Positions 44,876 through 55,000 of a stretch of 64,000 bases of DNA are shown here, in pieces. The notes under the pieces are model-generated. The model searched no databases. It was not told the DNA's origin and saw nothing but the letters and a program-made list of their open reading frames with translations. Every line of letters begins with the position of its first letter. The stretch's first letter is position 1. The DNA lies in NCBI GenBank assembly GCA_000310025.1, contig FN649745.1, forward strand, positions 537,441 to 601,440, read 5' to 3'. The DNA is from Ectocarpus siliculosus. Taxonomy: Eukaryota > Sar > Phaeophyceae > Ectocarpales > Ectocarpaceae. Made by a program: the position numbers and the translations under genes.

Positions 44876-47237
44876 CTATCTGATTTCCGTGTCCAAGACA
44901 AGTCCCACCGCCACAGTGGCTCCCTTTTGCCGCAACACGAAGCGCCCCAGCGCGCGGCAGTCGCCATATTTCTCCAGGCAGATGGGTCTTTGGCAGGTGA
45001 TGCGGATGTGCGCTGTCGATCCCGTCGGGACACATCGCGGCCGTGCTTTCAGAACCTGGGAGGGGGGCGGGGGGGGGGGGGGGNNNNNNNNNNNNNNNNN
45101 NNNNNNNNNNNNNNNNNNNNNNNNNNNNNNNNNNNNNNNNNNNNNNNNNNNNNNNNNNNNNNNNNNNNNNNNNNNNNNNNNNNNNNNNNNNNNNNNNNNN
45201 NNNNNNNNNNNNNNNNNNNNNNNNNNNNNNNNNNNNNNNNNNNNNNNNNNNNNNNNNNNNNNNNGGGGGGGGGGGGGGGGTTCTGCTGAACATATTTTCG
45301 TGTAGACAAAAGACACAGGGATGGAGTATTTTGTTCCACGAGAGTGTCCTGGTTCGGTTCACGTGCTATGCATACATATTATGCATACCGACCAGTAGGA
45401 CGAGTGTTGCCTATAACGACACAAAAATCATCACCACGAACAACACCGACACCAAACAAACAAATCGACACCAACAACGCCACCAAACACCAACACCCAA
45501 CACAAACAACACTGCCGACAGCAAACGCATACCGAGTGTACCACACCACCATGCCAAGCCGTGCCGTAGCCACCATAAAGAGCAGACCCCAAAAGGTCGG
45601 TTAGACGGACCGACTCACCGTCCCCGCGGTGTTCGTGAGAGACACGAGCTTGGAGCAGTGCACCATCACGTCTAGGTTGTGCATGTGCAGCTGGAACTCC
45701 GTGCCCTTGATGATAGGAACCTTTTCGACGCAGGGTAGAAATGAAAGCGGGGGAGGGGGGAGCATAATGTCAGTCCAATAACCCAACACCCTTTTAGCCT
45801 TGGCCCGTCTGCTATCGGGGTACGCACCGACACAACATCATTTTCGAGCATCAGACCTACAGTACCACCGAAGAACCAAAAGGACAAGCAAACTCTCGGA
45901 CGGATGAAAGACTACAAACGTCTAATCTACCCACGCCACGCAATACAGATTGGAACCCCACCCGACAGTAATGCTGTGAGCGCTGATTTAAAGTGACGAG
46001 AGAAAAAAAGAAGGCGCCACACTGCTCAAGTTGCAGATCCAAGGGATGGAAGGCAGCGCTTATTGTCGCGTGGCCATCGCATGCCGACACATTTGGCGGT
46101 CTCGCGAACCAACAATGCTGACACGCGCAAGGCATCCACCACCGAGACCAAGAATAGAAAACGGACTACTTGCAGCCAGCCGCGAAAGTATCGCTACCTT
46201 TCCCAACGCAAGTGTAGACGCTCGCAAAAACGGTCTCTGGTCCCTGGCGCCCTCTCACCTCTAACGCAGGAAGAGCTACGATCTGTGCGTTGAACCTACG
46301 CACCACCGGCAGCACTCCCCCGGCCTTGCACACCACGTTCCCGACTACCACCCGGGAGGGATCAACGCCGGACAGGGTCACCTGACAGCAGCACGAAACA
46401 ACACACGAGCTGGCTTCAGTGTTGATCTTCGCGCTATTCCTTCGCATGTCATGTCTGATTCGTTAGGTTGTTAGACCAAAGCAACCAATCACCGAACTGC
46501 CTGCCTCTTGATGGTTGCGTTAGACCGAGGCAACCAATCATCGAACCGCTCGTCTTGATGGTTGGATAGGCCGAGGTAACATGTTAACCAATCATCGAAC
46601 TGCATCGTCTTGAAGGTTGGCTAGACCGAGGCAACCCTTGAGCCAATCAGCGAACTGCTCTCTTCTCACTTCCGCGTTGTCCCCAGCCCTCGCCGTTCTC
46701 GCCGGCGCCCCGTTTCTCTCAAGCCGAGCTGCCGTGGCAGGGTCTTCGAGAGGCATCACCACCACCTTATCGCCGGACCGCAAGCGGCCTTGCACCACCC
46801 GCCCTGACACCGACACCCCCTGAAAATAGTACAATGGCGGGGGGGGGGGGGGGTAAAGTTTGCTGGTGGGGAAGGAGTCCACTTTGGTTAAGTCAGCACA
46901 CTTCCTACGCCGGAACAAACCGCCCCAAGAGCAACAACAGTGCAGATCCTGTGATGGTTCTTTTCTAGGGGGCGGGACAACATCAGCACATGGCCTACAG
47001 ACGCAAGGGGCGTGCCAGCGTTACCGTACCCTCCCCCCCTCCCCATCGACGACGGCCAGCTTCTCGCCTCTGCGTCGCTCGGAGCAACCTTAACCTTTCC
47101 AACGTCAGAGGAGAAGGTGCGATATACATAAATAAAACCGACCACACTACAAAACAACCAAATGCGCGCATTCCATCCGTCTTCGAAGATTGGGCGGCAG
47201 CGGTCGATCGATGCTACTACTGCTGTATCAACAGACA

Positions 47238-47270
<33 letters not shown>

Positions 47271-49749
47271 CGGAGCCCCCGACAAAAAACCACACCCGCA
47301 AAAACCCGCACACTACCCGAGGAGGTAACGTCAGCGACGCACGCGCTGAAGGCCTTGAGCAAAAACCCGTAACACAACCCGCACAAAAACCCCGGACAGA
47401 AACCCGCACCTTTCCCGAGGAGGTAACGTCCGCGACGCACATCCGGAAGGCCTTATCGGTCGCCCGGGGGGCCGCCTGAAAGGAGTCGATGGCCTCCAGG
47501 AGGGTGGGGCCGTCGTACCAGGACGACAGCGGCCCCCCCTCGGTCCTCTTCGAGACGTTCTCCGCCGACAGCCCGGACGCTGGCAAGAATCGCACCTGAA
47601 CCGCGCGATGGGGGGGGACCAGGGGGGTGGGGGGTTTGAGCGCCGTTTCGTTGTGCAGGTTGTTGAACGGGGTGGGGTGGGGTGGGCACGCGCGCGATAC
47701 ACCGGTTGCGCACGAGGAAGTCGTACTCGGGATGATGTAGAAAAAAATGGGCATCACTCATGGGTATAAATGCCCCAGTGGGTTGGGGGGACCTGGTGTT
47801 GCCCAAGCAAAGGAGCAAGCAAAGCAAGAGCGTTCCAGGCACTAGAAGAACATAAAAGGGAAAAGGAACGACTGCAATACATCACTCCAACGTTTGCTAC
47901 ACTCCAGTCCGTGCAACCTGGTCGTGAAAAGAGCGAAGACATAATGAAAGAACGACTCTGCTATTGTGAGCTCAGGTAGTTGACCGACACCCTGATCGCG
48001 ATAAAATCAGAAAACAACCGGGAAACCGGCGCTGCAGCTACGTAGACAGCTTGCTGCGTCCGCTGCTGGCCCACACGCAAAATCGCGCCGAACAAAACCC
48101 GAAAAGACGTGAAAGCACGGGTGTGCCCCTACATACACACCGTTGCGATATCAGATGGTGAATGTTGGCGTAAACACACATACCCACACGCATCCAATAG
48201 CCCCTTCGTAGCCTTCACGACCAACCTAGCGAGTCTAACCCGTATATAAAATGCCATGCCGTTTCTGCGTGTAGAAGCGATTCCTTCCATCGCAAGACTA
48301 CTACAACAAGGGGGTAGGAAAGGCGCAGGTGGTAACCCGAGATAGGGGGAGGGGGGGGGGGGGGGGCTCTGACCCACTCCGCCAGCCGCGCACCACACCT
48401 TTTTCGGCCGGAATCCCGTCCTTGCGAGAAACGGTCCGACTTCCGCCTTGACCGCCTCGTAGCGCGCCTCGGACCACGGGGGATCCGTCGCGTCCAGCTT
48501 GTTCACCACCACCAGGAGTTGGTTGACCCCCAGGGCCTTGGCGAGCATCGCGTGCTCCTTCGTCTGCCCGTTCGCCTGGGAGGCAACCACGACAACAACA
48601 ACCAGAGAAGATAAGAATGGCGGTTCGTTGACTGCAGCGGCTTCTTCTATTTGGCCCCTTCGTGAGCTTGGTGTCCCTCTCTTTCAGGCGCTACAGCAGT
48701 ATCGACAAACCACGACTGACAAACAGTCAACAAGGATTGTCCGGATGAAAATAGATGCCGACGATATGAGAATCTCGTTCCCGGGTCCGACGTGCGTTGT
48801 TGACGCTAACACCCGTCGCATGGCAAACGCCCACCCCCGAGCGCTAAAATCCGGCGACCAACCAACCACATCATCGGGAAAAAACGTCCCAGGGTACGGA
48901 AACACCTAGGGTACAATTGATGATACCCTTAAGGGGCACGCGCAAAGTAGACGCCGAGGGGAGAGCGCTTCTACGCTCGCGGATGGTCATGGCGCCTACC
49001 GGTGTTCTACGATCTACAACACGTCAACACACAGACACACAACCCTCCACCCACCGTAAGGCAACATCGGAAGCGACGTGTGCTGCGTACCACTGAATAC
49101 GGGTCCGGGGTCCCGGAGTGGGCACAGCAACATTGCAAGACGAAAAAAAAAACTACGAACAACATTTCACAAAGGCCGAGAGATCCTCCCCCCGCCCACC
49201 CCTCACTGCCGTGCAAACACAGAGAACCTGGCATAATTCTCTTACGGCTTGGTGTCGAGATCACCTTCATCAAGGGTAAAGAAATTCCCAACGTCTTTCG
49301 AGGACGACTCACATTGGGGATGAACACCTAGCGACCGCTTAGTAATATACCTGAAAACCGGACTCGAACTCGCCCACGGCCGCGGGGACGACCAGCACGG
49401 CTGCGTCGGCCGCGCTCGCGCCGCTGATCATCTTGGGGATGAAGTCTCGGTGGCCCGGCGCGTCCAGGAGGGTAACGAGCTTGGTCTCCGTCTCGATGTG
49501 CTTCTGGGCAACCTCGATCGTCACGCCGTGGGCCCGCTCTTCCTGGTCTTCGTCCATCACCTGTTTGTTGCGGCAGGCAAAACGGGAAACAACACACGAC
49601 GGCGACGGCGGTTTCAGATACGTGCGCGACTGTTGCAATTTGTCGCCTGGTGTGGTTTTTTTGTTCTCGTCGAGAGGGCTGTGCGAGTAAACAAAAACGG
49701 TAGGGGCAGGAGAGCCAGACACAAACTCAGGAAGCCAACAGGGCAGTCC

Positions 49750-49787
<38 letters not shown>

Positions 49788-51673
49788 GGGGCGGCGGTGT
49801 AAACCACATGACAGCACAAGGATCGTCAAATTTCTACCTGCCATCTACAATAGCAAGATGTGTACAAAGGCAACATTCAATCTCATATGTGTGCGGCAGC
49901 AGCGGCAGCAGCATCAACAGAAACAGCAGGCCAGCACCAACGCGACTTCGTCACCTACCCATGCCAAGAAGAAGCTCGCTTTCCCAGCCTCTCTGGCCTC
50001 CTTCTCCTGCTTGTGCAGCGCTCGCTGAGTCACCTGGCCCATCTGCACCAACACCTACGAGATGATGGCGAGAGGGGCAAACATCCAGGCGCATCAGCGG
50101 CAAAAGTCAGGATGAAATACGTTCGATCGTGAATGTCCACAAAGGTGAAGAGGAGTCGCCCGAACCGAGGAGCTCTCGATCGCTGCTCCCGTCGAGCTCG
50201 TGCGAGGTGCACTTGGTCGGGAGGGGCTCAAACGAACCGAGGCTAAGGCTAAGTCGTCGTGAGCCTCGTCTCGAGCCCTGGCACGACAAAAATGGCCTCG
50301 GGCGCACAGCAGTACCGACTGTTTGGCTCTCCCTATCGAATAGAGCATGATGGCTTATCTTGCCGTGAAAAAAACATGGAGCGCTTGTGTGCAATCGTAG
50401 GCGCTCCATGTCTCGGCAGCAGTCAAGGCACCATTCCAACACCCTCCTTGTCTTTGGTCCGAGGCTCGGCAAACGCTTGCTCCGCCGAAGTGCCGCCGAT
50501 GCAACGGAAACTTACCTGTCCCATGAGCGTGCTCTTTCCGGCGTCCACGTGTCCGATCACGACCATCGCCAGCCGCTCCTTTCCCCCAGCCTGCGCGTCG
50601 TCGCTCTCGTCCATGGCCGCCGCCGCCGCCGCCGCCGCCGCGGATTGCTGCGGGGACGGTGCGGAGATGCCTCCGCCCGTCGGGGACTGGACCCGGGTCT
50701 TAGTCGGAGTCCGCGTGGCGGCGGCCGCCGTGGGCGTGCCGGTGATGGACTTGCGGCCGGCGGCGGTGCTCTTGGGCGTCGTGTCGGAGATGTGCACCAC
50801 CTTTGCCTTTGGACTGGAAAAATTGTCTGTTTTTCGGCCTCCGCCTCCTCCTCCTCCTCGTGCTGCTGCTTGCTTGGATAGATTGAGGTCGTCTGGTGAC
50901 GGTGTGTCGAAGTCGAAACGCTGCACGGTGGCGGCGGCGGCGGCGGCTGCAGGCACGGCGGTGGTGCTCGGGGCCGAGGTCGTTCGGCTGCTAGCAGCGG
51001 CACCAGGACGGCCATCGACGCACAGGCCGAAGGCAAGCGACGACGGCGAGCTGTTGTCGTACACGGTGGCGTCTGGCGGTGATCCTGGGGGTGGCGGTAC
51101 AACCGCAGTGGTTGCTGCGGTGGCGGTGCGATGGCTACTGTTGCTGTTGCCGCCTCCAAATTGAACCTGAGGTTCGGATGACGACGACGCTCCGCTGGCG
51201 CTCAGGAGGATGACCTCCGCGGTATCCACCTCGTACTCGCTTGTCCTTACCGCCAGCCGCACTTGCTCGGACGAGAAGCGGCCTGCCCCGAGGCGACTCT
51301 CAAGCTCGGCAGCAATGGCGGCCACGAGCTCGGCGTCTGCTGCCTCGTCGTGTCCGCCGGGTTGCGGGGGCTTATCCGGGGCGTGCCGATCGGAGTGTCC
51401 CGGTGGTTCTCTCCCGTCGTATGCCCGCTGTTGTCGCTGCTGCTGTCGTGGTGCGCTGCCGGGAAGGTCGTCGAAGTAGGACGACAGAGATATCCCTCCA
51501 CCGCCTCCGCCGCCTCTGCTGCTGCTGCTGCCGTCTGCTGTGTCGCCCCTAGCCTGGAGCATTTGCAGCCTGTGCTCCTCTACCAGTCGGTCCTCCTCCT
51601 CCTCGTCGTAATAGTCTTCATCTCCCTCGTCGTAGCTGAACTGCCGGTTTCGCACTCCTCTGTGCCTCGCCAT
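44876..51673 (-). CDS. HBS1: HBS1-like translational GTPase (ribosome rescue)
   Basis: Nine exons on minus: 51673-50516, 50054-49959, 49560-49351, 48575-48399, 47595-47410, 46819-46670, 46381-46259, 45720-45619, 45055-44876; 2,382 nt, all junctions phase 0, 793 aa. The N-terminus [20 protein letters not shown] resembles animal HBS1L, followed by an HBS1-N type helical segment and a Ser/Ala/Gly-rich linker. GTPase motifs: G1 GHVDAGKST (374-382), G2 Thr432 in GVTIEV, G3 DAPGH (451-455), G4 NKLD (513-516), G5 ASGL (553-556). EF-Tu-like domains II and III follow, ending [20 protein letters not shown]1 acts with Dom34/Pelota to split stalled ribosomes in no-go and non-stop decay. The N-terminus separates it from EF-1alpha and eRF3. 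The last intron contains the 181-N gap. The gene is divergent from the Nup88 gene. Confidence 0.94.
45084..45264. other. Assembly gap of 181 N inside a G homopolymer
   Basis: Both flanks are runs of G (45071-45083 and 45265-45280). The gap lies in the last HBS1 intron, just upstream (on the transcript) of the final exon's acceptor. Confidence 0.98.
46466..46659 (-). repeat. Four-copy minisatellite in HBS1 intron
   Basis: Four imperfect copies of a 46-56 bp unit start near 46466, 46512, 46559 and 46615. They share TAGACCGAGGCAACC, then CCAATCATCGAACTGC and a CTTGATGGTTG-like end. The array fills most of the intron between HBS1 exons 6 and 7 and ends a few bases from the exon 6 donor. Confidence 0.85.
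47239..47268 (+). repeat. (AC)n microsatellite in HBS1 intron
   Basis: About fifteen AC units in the intron between HBS1 exons 5 and 6. Confidence 0.95.
47296..47460 (-). repeat. Tandem partial duplication of an HBS1 exon end
   Basis: The 3' end of exon 5 with its donor (about 47400-47460) is repeated 98 bp further downstream on the transcript (about 47302-47362). Both copies encode a peptide of the type [12 protein letters not shown] followed by VRV. In the outer copy the AAG|GTG donor context reads AGT|GTG. Confidence 0.8.
49753..49785 (+). repeat. (CAG)11 microsatellite in HBS1 intron
   Basis: Eleven CAG units (CTG on the transcript) in the intron between HBS1 exons 2 and 3. Confidence 0.9.
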
Positions 51674-52019
51674 GGTAGGCTGGATGATACTCAGCTCTCC
51701 GCAGCAGTCCCGACGAGTGCCGTGTGTGCTCTAACACTCATGCATGTGTGTCGGGGTTTGTTGCAACGTGCAGCCACACCGTCGCCGATGGCGGCAGGGC
51801 ACCCACAAACAACACTATTAAAGGTACCCTGCTCATGCGCGTATACAATGTGTGGGGCCCCCGTATAGGCAGTCCAAGAGCAACTGGCAAGAATAACCCA
51901 GCAGCAGCACAGCAGCAGCAGCAGCAACAGCAGAGCGTGAGCTCACTGCTCAACATAAGACAGGGAGGTAGACGTAGGGCGTGTTTGAGGACATAGGAAG
52001 AGGCAAGGGAGATACGGGC
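51674..52019. promoter_or_regulatory. Candidate bidirectional promoter, HBS1/Nup88
   Basis: Only 346 bp separate the two start codons of divergent genes, so both 5' UTRs and core promoters must lie here unless transcription starts inside a neighbour. An interrupted CAG repeat lies at 51900-51934. No canonical TATA box is visible. Confidence 0.6.
51900..51934 (+). repeat. Interrupted (CAG)n in shared promoter region
   Basis: About eleven CAG/CAC/CAA triplets within the 346-bp divergent spacer. Confidence 0.85.
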
Positions 52020-55000
52020 ATGGCGATGAACACCACCCCACGGCGCGGGTCGTCGACAGCAGCAAGCCAGATGCAGCTCGTGCTGCGGTCGGCGTCCTTG
52101 CACCCCCCGCCGACCACGAGCCTCGACGCCGCCGCGTCCTCCTCTTCCGGCGCAACCGCTAGCGTCGTGGCCTCCGAGCTCATGGCCGTCAGCGCGGGCC
52201 TCCATCTCGCCATGCTGTGCAGGAGCAACACCATTCGCGCCGTCAGCCTCATGGACGTTCCCGACGCGGCGGCTCATGCTCCCAGCAGCGGTAGCATCCG
52301 GACGCCGTCATCAGCACAACAACGGCGCGAGGACGACCCGTTCCACGCCGTATCCTTCTCCGCGGACTGCGCGCCGAGACCAGGGGACGACGTCATCCCC
52401 AGCGACTCCATCCCGCCCAAGACCCCCATCAAGGGGCTGCAGTTCTCCCCCTCCGGCCACAGCCTGCTCATCTGGGGCGAGAGCTACGTCGCGGTTGCCC
52501 GCCTCCCGCGCAGCGCCCGCACCACGGGCGGCAGCAACCCTACGCACGGGGTACCGCCGGCGACGCCCTTCCTCTCCCCGCCTCGGGACCTAACGGCGAG
52601 CGGACGGCGGCGGGGGACGGCGGGTGGCGACGGCACCAGCGGTGACAAGAGCGCTAGGTGGAAGTGGACGCTGGTGGACATGTCCGGGTACGCCGTGGAC
52701 GTGATGAGGCAGAGGATCGTGCACGCCGCCTGGCACCCGGCGAGCGACGGGTGCGTGACGCTGCTGACCGCCGGGAAGGACGACGTCTACGTGGCCGTCG
52801 CCGGGGTCGGGGCCAAGGCGTTCGTCATGCTGCACGTGCCGGGCCGAGAGCGGCCGGAGCAGGTGCGCGTCTTCTTGTGGATACAGAGTGTCGCCGGCGG
52901 GCAGCATGGTGCATGGTATCTCCGGAGATTCAAGTCCTTTCGAAAATCGTCAACCGCCGCTCACCCCCGCCAAAGCTGTACCACTCTACGTACATATGCG
53001 GGAGGGTTTAATTGAGCCTTGCTCATCTTGGAGCTTGCCAACGCAACAGTGTTTTCCGCCGGCGCATCTCGTACGTGTTGCAGGCATTCTCACCCATCGG
53101 ATTCCGAATACCCCGTTCGACTTCGCCGGCAACGGAGTGAGATGCTGCTGTGCTGCATTGACACGTTGCTGAGTTCTCCACAACCTAACCATGCCCCCAC
53201 CCTGAGCGCGCGCCTGTTGGCGCAATAGGAAGGTTTTATATCATAACTCTCAAGTTATTTGTTTGCGCAAACGACCAACGTCGAAACTGGAGTTCCGGAG
53301 TACGGGCAGGCCTGTTGCCAGACACATCGCCGCATCGAATTGCCCCTCTTCCCCGCCTGTGCTTGGACATTTATAGTGCTTCCGTCCAAGACGCATGCAT
53401 CCAGAATAGACGTATGCCCCTCTTGCATTTTTTGTTGTGCACATAGGAGCACATCGAATGAACCTCTAAAGAATGCGTGTCCTGCTGTTTTGCAGAGGCG
53501 TACTGCTGTCGCAATCTTAATCCGAATCCGGTGTGGAAACACGGCCTCCGCGTGCCTGGGCCCGCTGCGACTCACAGCTTGTCGTGGAAGTTGGTCAGCC
53601 ACGAAGCGCCACCGATGCCACCAACAAACTCACGCTCGCACGTACGTGCGAAACAGGTGTTGCCTATCCCCGATGGGCCGAACGTGTCTCCGCCTGTCGC
53701 GCTGGCCCACAGCCACTGCCCCGGGTGGCAGCGCTTCACCATTTGGATCGCGAAGAAGGATGGTTCGGTGGGCGCCCTGTGCCCTGTGGTGCCGCAAACC
53801 GCAAAGGTCGATAGCGAGGAGCTGGTAAGCTAAGGCAAAGGGAGGTAGAAACACGAGGGAGTGGTTGTGCTTGCTATATGTTGCGTCTCGTTTGTACCCT
53901 GAGTTTGGGTTAGCCTGCGAAAATTGAAAGTCAATCCTCCCCCCGTAAAGAGTACTGGGTAGTAGAAGGCATTGGAAACAACCAGCAACGAGTTTCGGGG
54001 TGAACACGGTATCAACAATAACAACAGCGACGAAAATGGCGACCAAATGTTGATTTTGACGGCACCTCTACTGCTGTGCTTGCGGCCGTGTGGTAGATGA
54101 ACACGAGAGCGGGTGGGAGCCCAATTGAGACCGCTAACCATAACCCAACCGTAACCTCGTCTGCACATGCTAGGGATTGGTTCTTCGTGTAGCCTGCTGG
54201 GCGTGTTCTCACCACTCTTTGTTGTGGGCGCTCCGGCGTGCCACAAGTTCCGTCTCCTTTTGATGTGGCACAAGTCTTGCTGCTGGGCGGTGAATGACGA
54301 ATACCTCTACCCGAAACTTCGCGTTGTTTGATTTGATCCCTGTGTTCATCAGGTCGGGCTGTGGTCGGCCACGTGTGACACTTTGGTAGCTGCGCGATGG
54401 GAACAAGCACATCAAAGCGGGACGGATAGTCAGGTACGGGCTGCTACTGGTGGTGGTGGTGTTGCCAGGACTGCAGGCTGGACACCGCGGGGCCGTGGGT
54501 GCTGCCGCTGCTGCCGCCGCTCTTTCTTCTCTCCGCCTCACCCGCTAATTGCCACGCTTTTGTGCTGTGCATGTCACGGCTGAAACAGTGCGTCACCCTC
54601 TCGGTCTCCGGCTAGTACACGCTTCCACCACCCCCACACATCGCACACTCCGCCACCCCTGAACGATTTAACACCCGTCCCACGGCGTTTTGATCCCACT
54701 GCAGCAACAGAGCGCTCTGGACGAAGAGGTGGCACGGCTGGAGCAGCAGAAGGGGTGGCTCAGGGAAACGTTCAGCCACGTGTTCTATGGACAGGTGAAA
54801 CTAAATCAGAGAGGAAGGGAAGGGCTTAGAGCCACGAACGGAAGGGTGTGGATGGGCGCAGAATCTGAACGATGGCATGTGCGGCAGGAATAAGGCAGGG
54901 GCAGGCGGTGGGGGTGGAGGAGAAACCCCTCTACTTTCGCCGTAATCGCCAACCAGAAATCTGATTTTTACAATCGGATGGGATGGAAACCAAAAGAGGG

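Noticed and set aside
47228-47440. Cys-rich minus frame over the AC microsatellite
   Set aside because: The Cys and Val runs are translation of the dinucleotide repeat; the rest is the duplicated HBS1 exon end.
50259-51164. 301-codon plus frame over the HBS1 first exon
   Set aside because: It is a shadow of the HBS1 N-terminal and P-loop coding sequence on minus.
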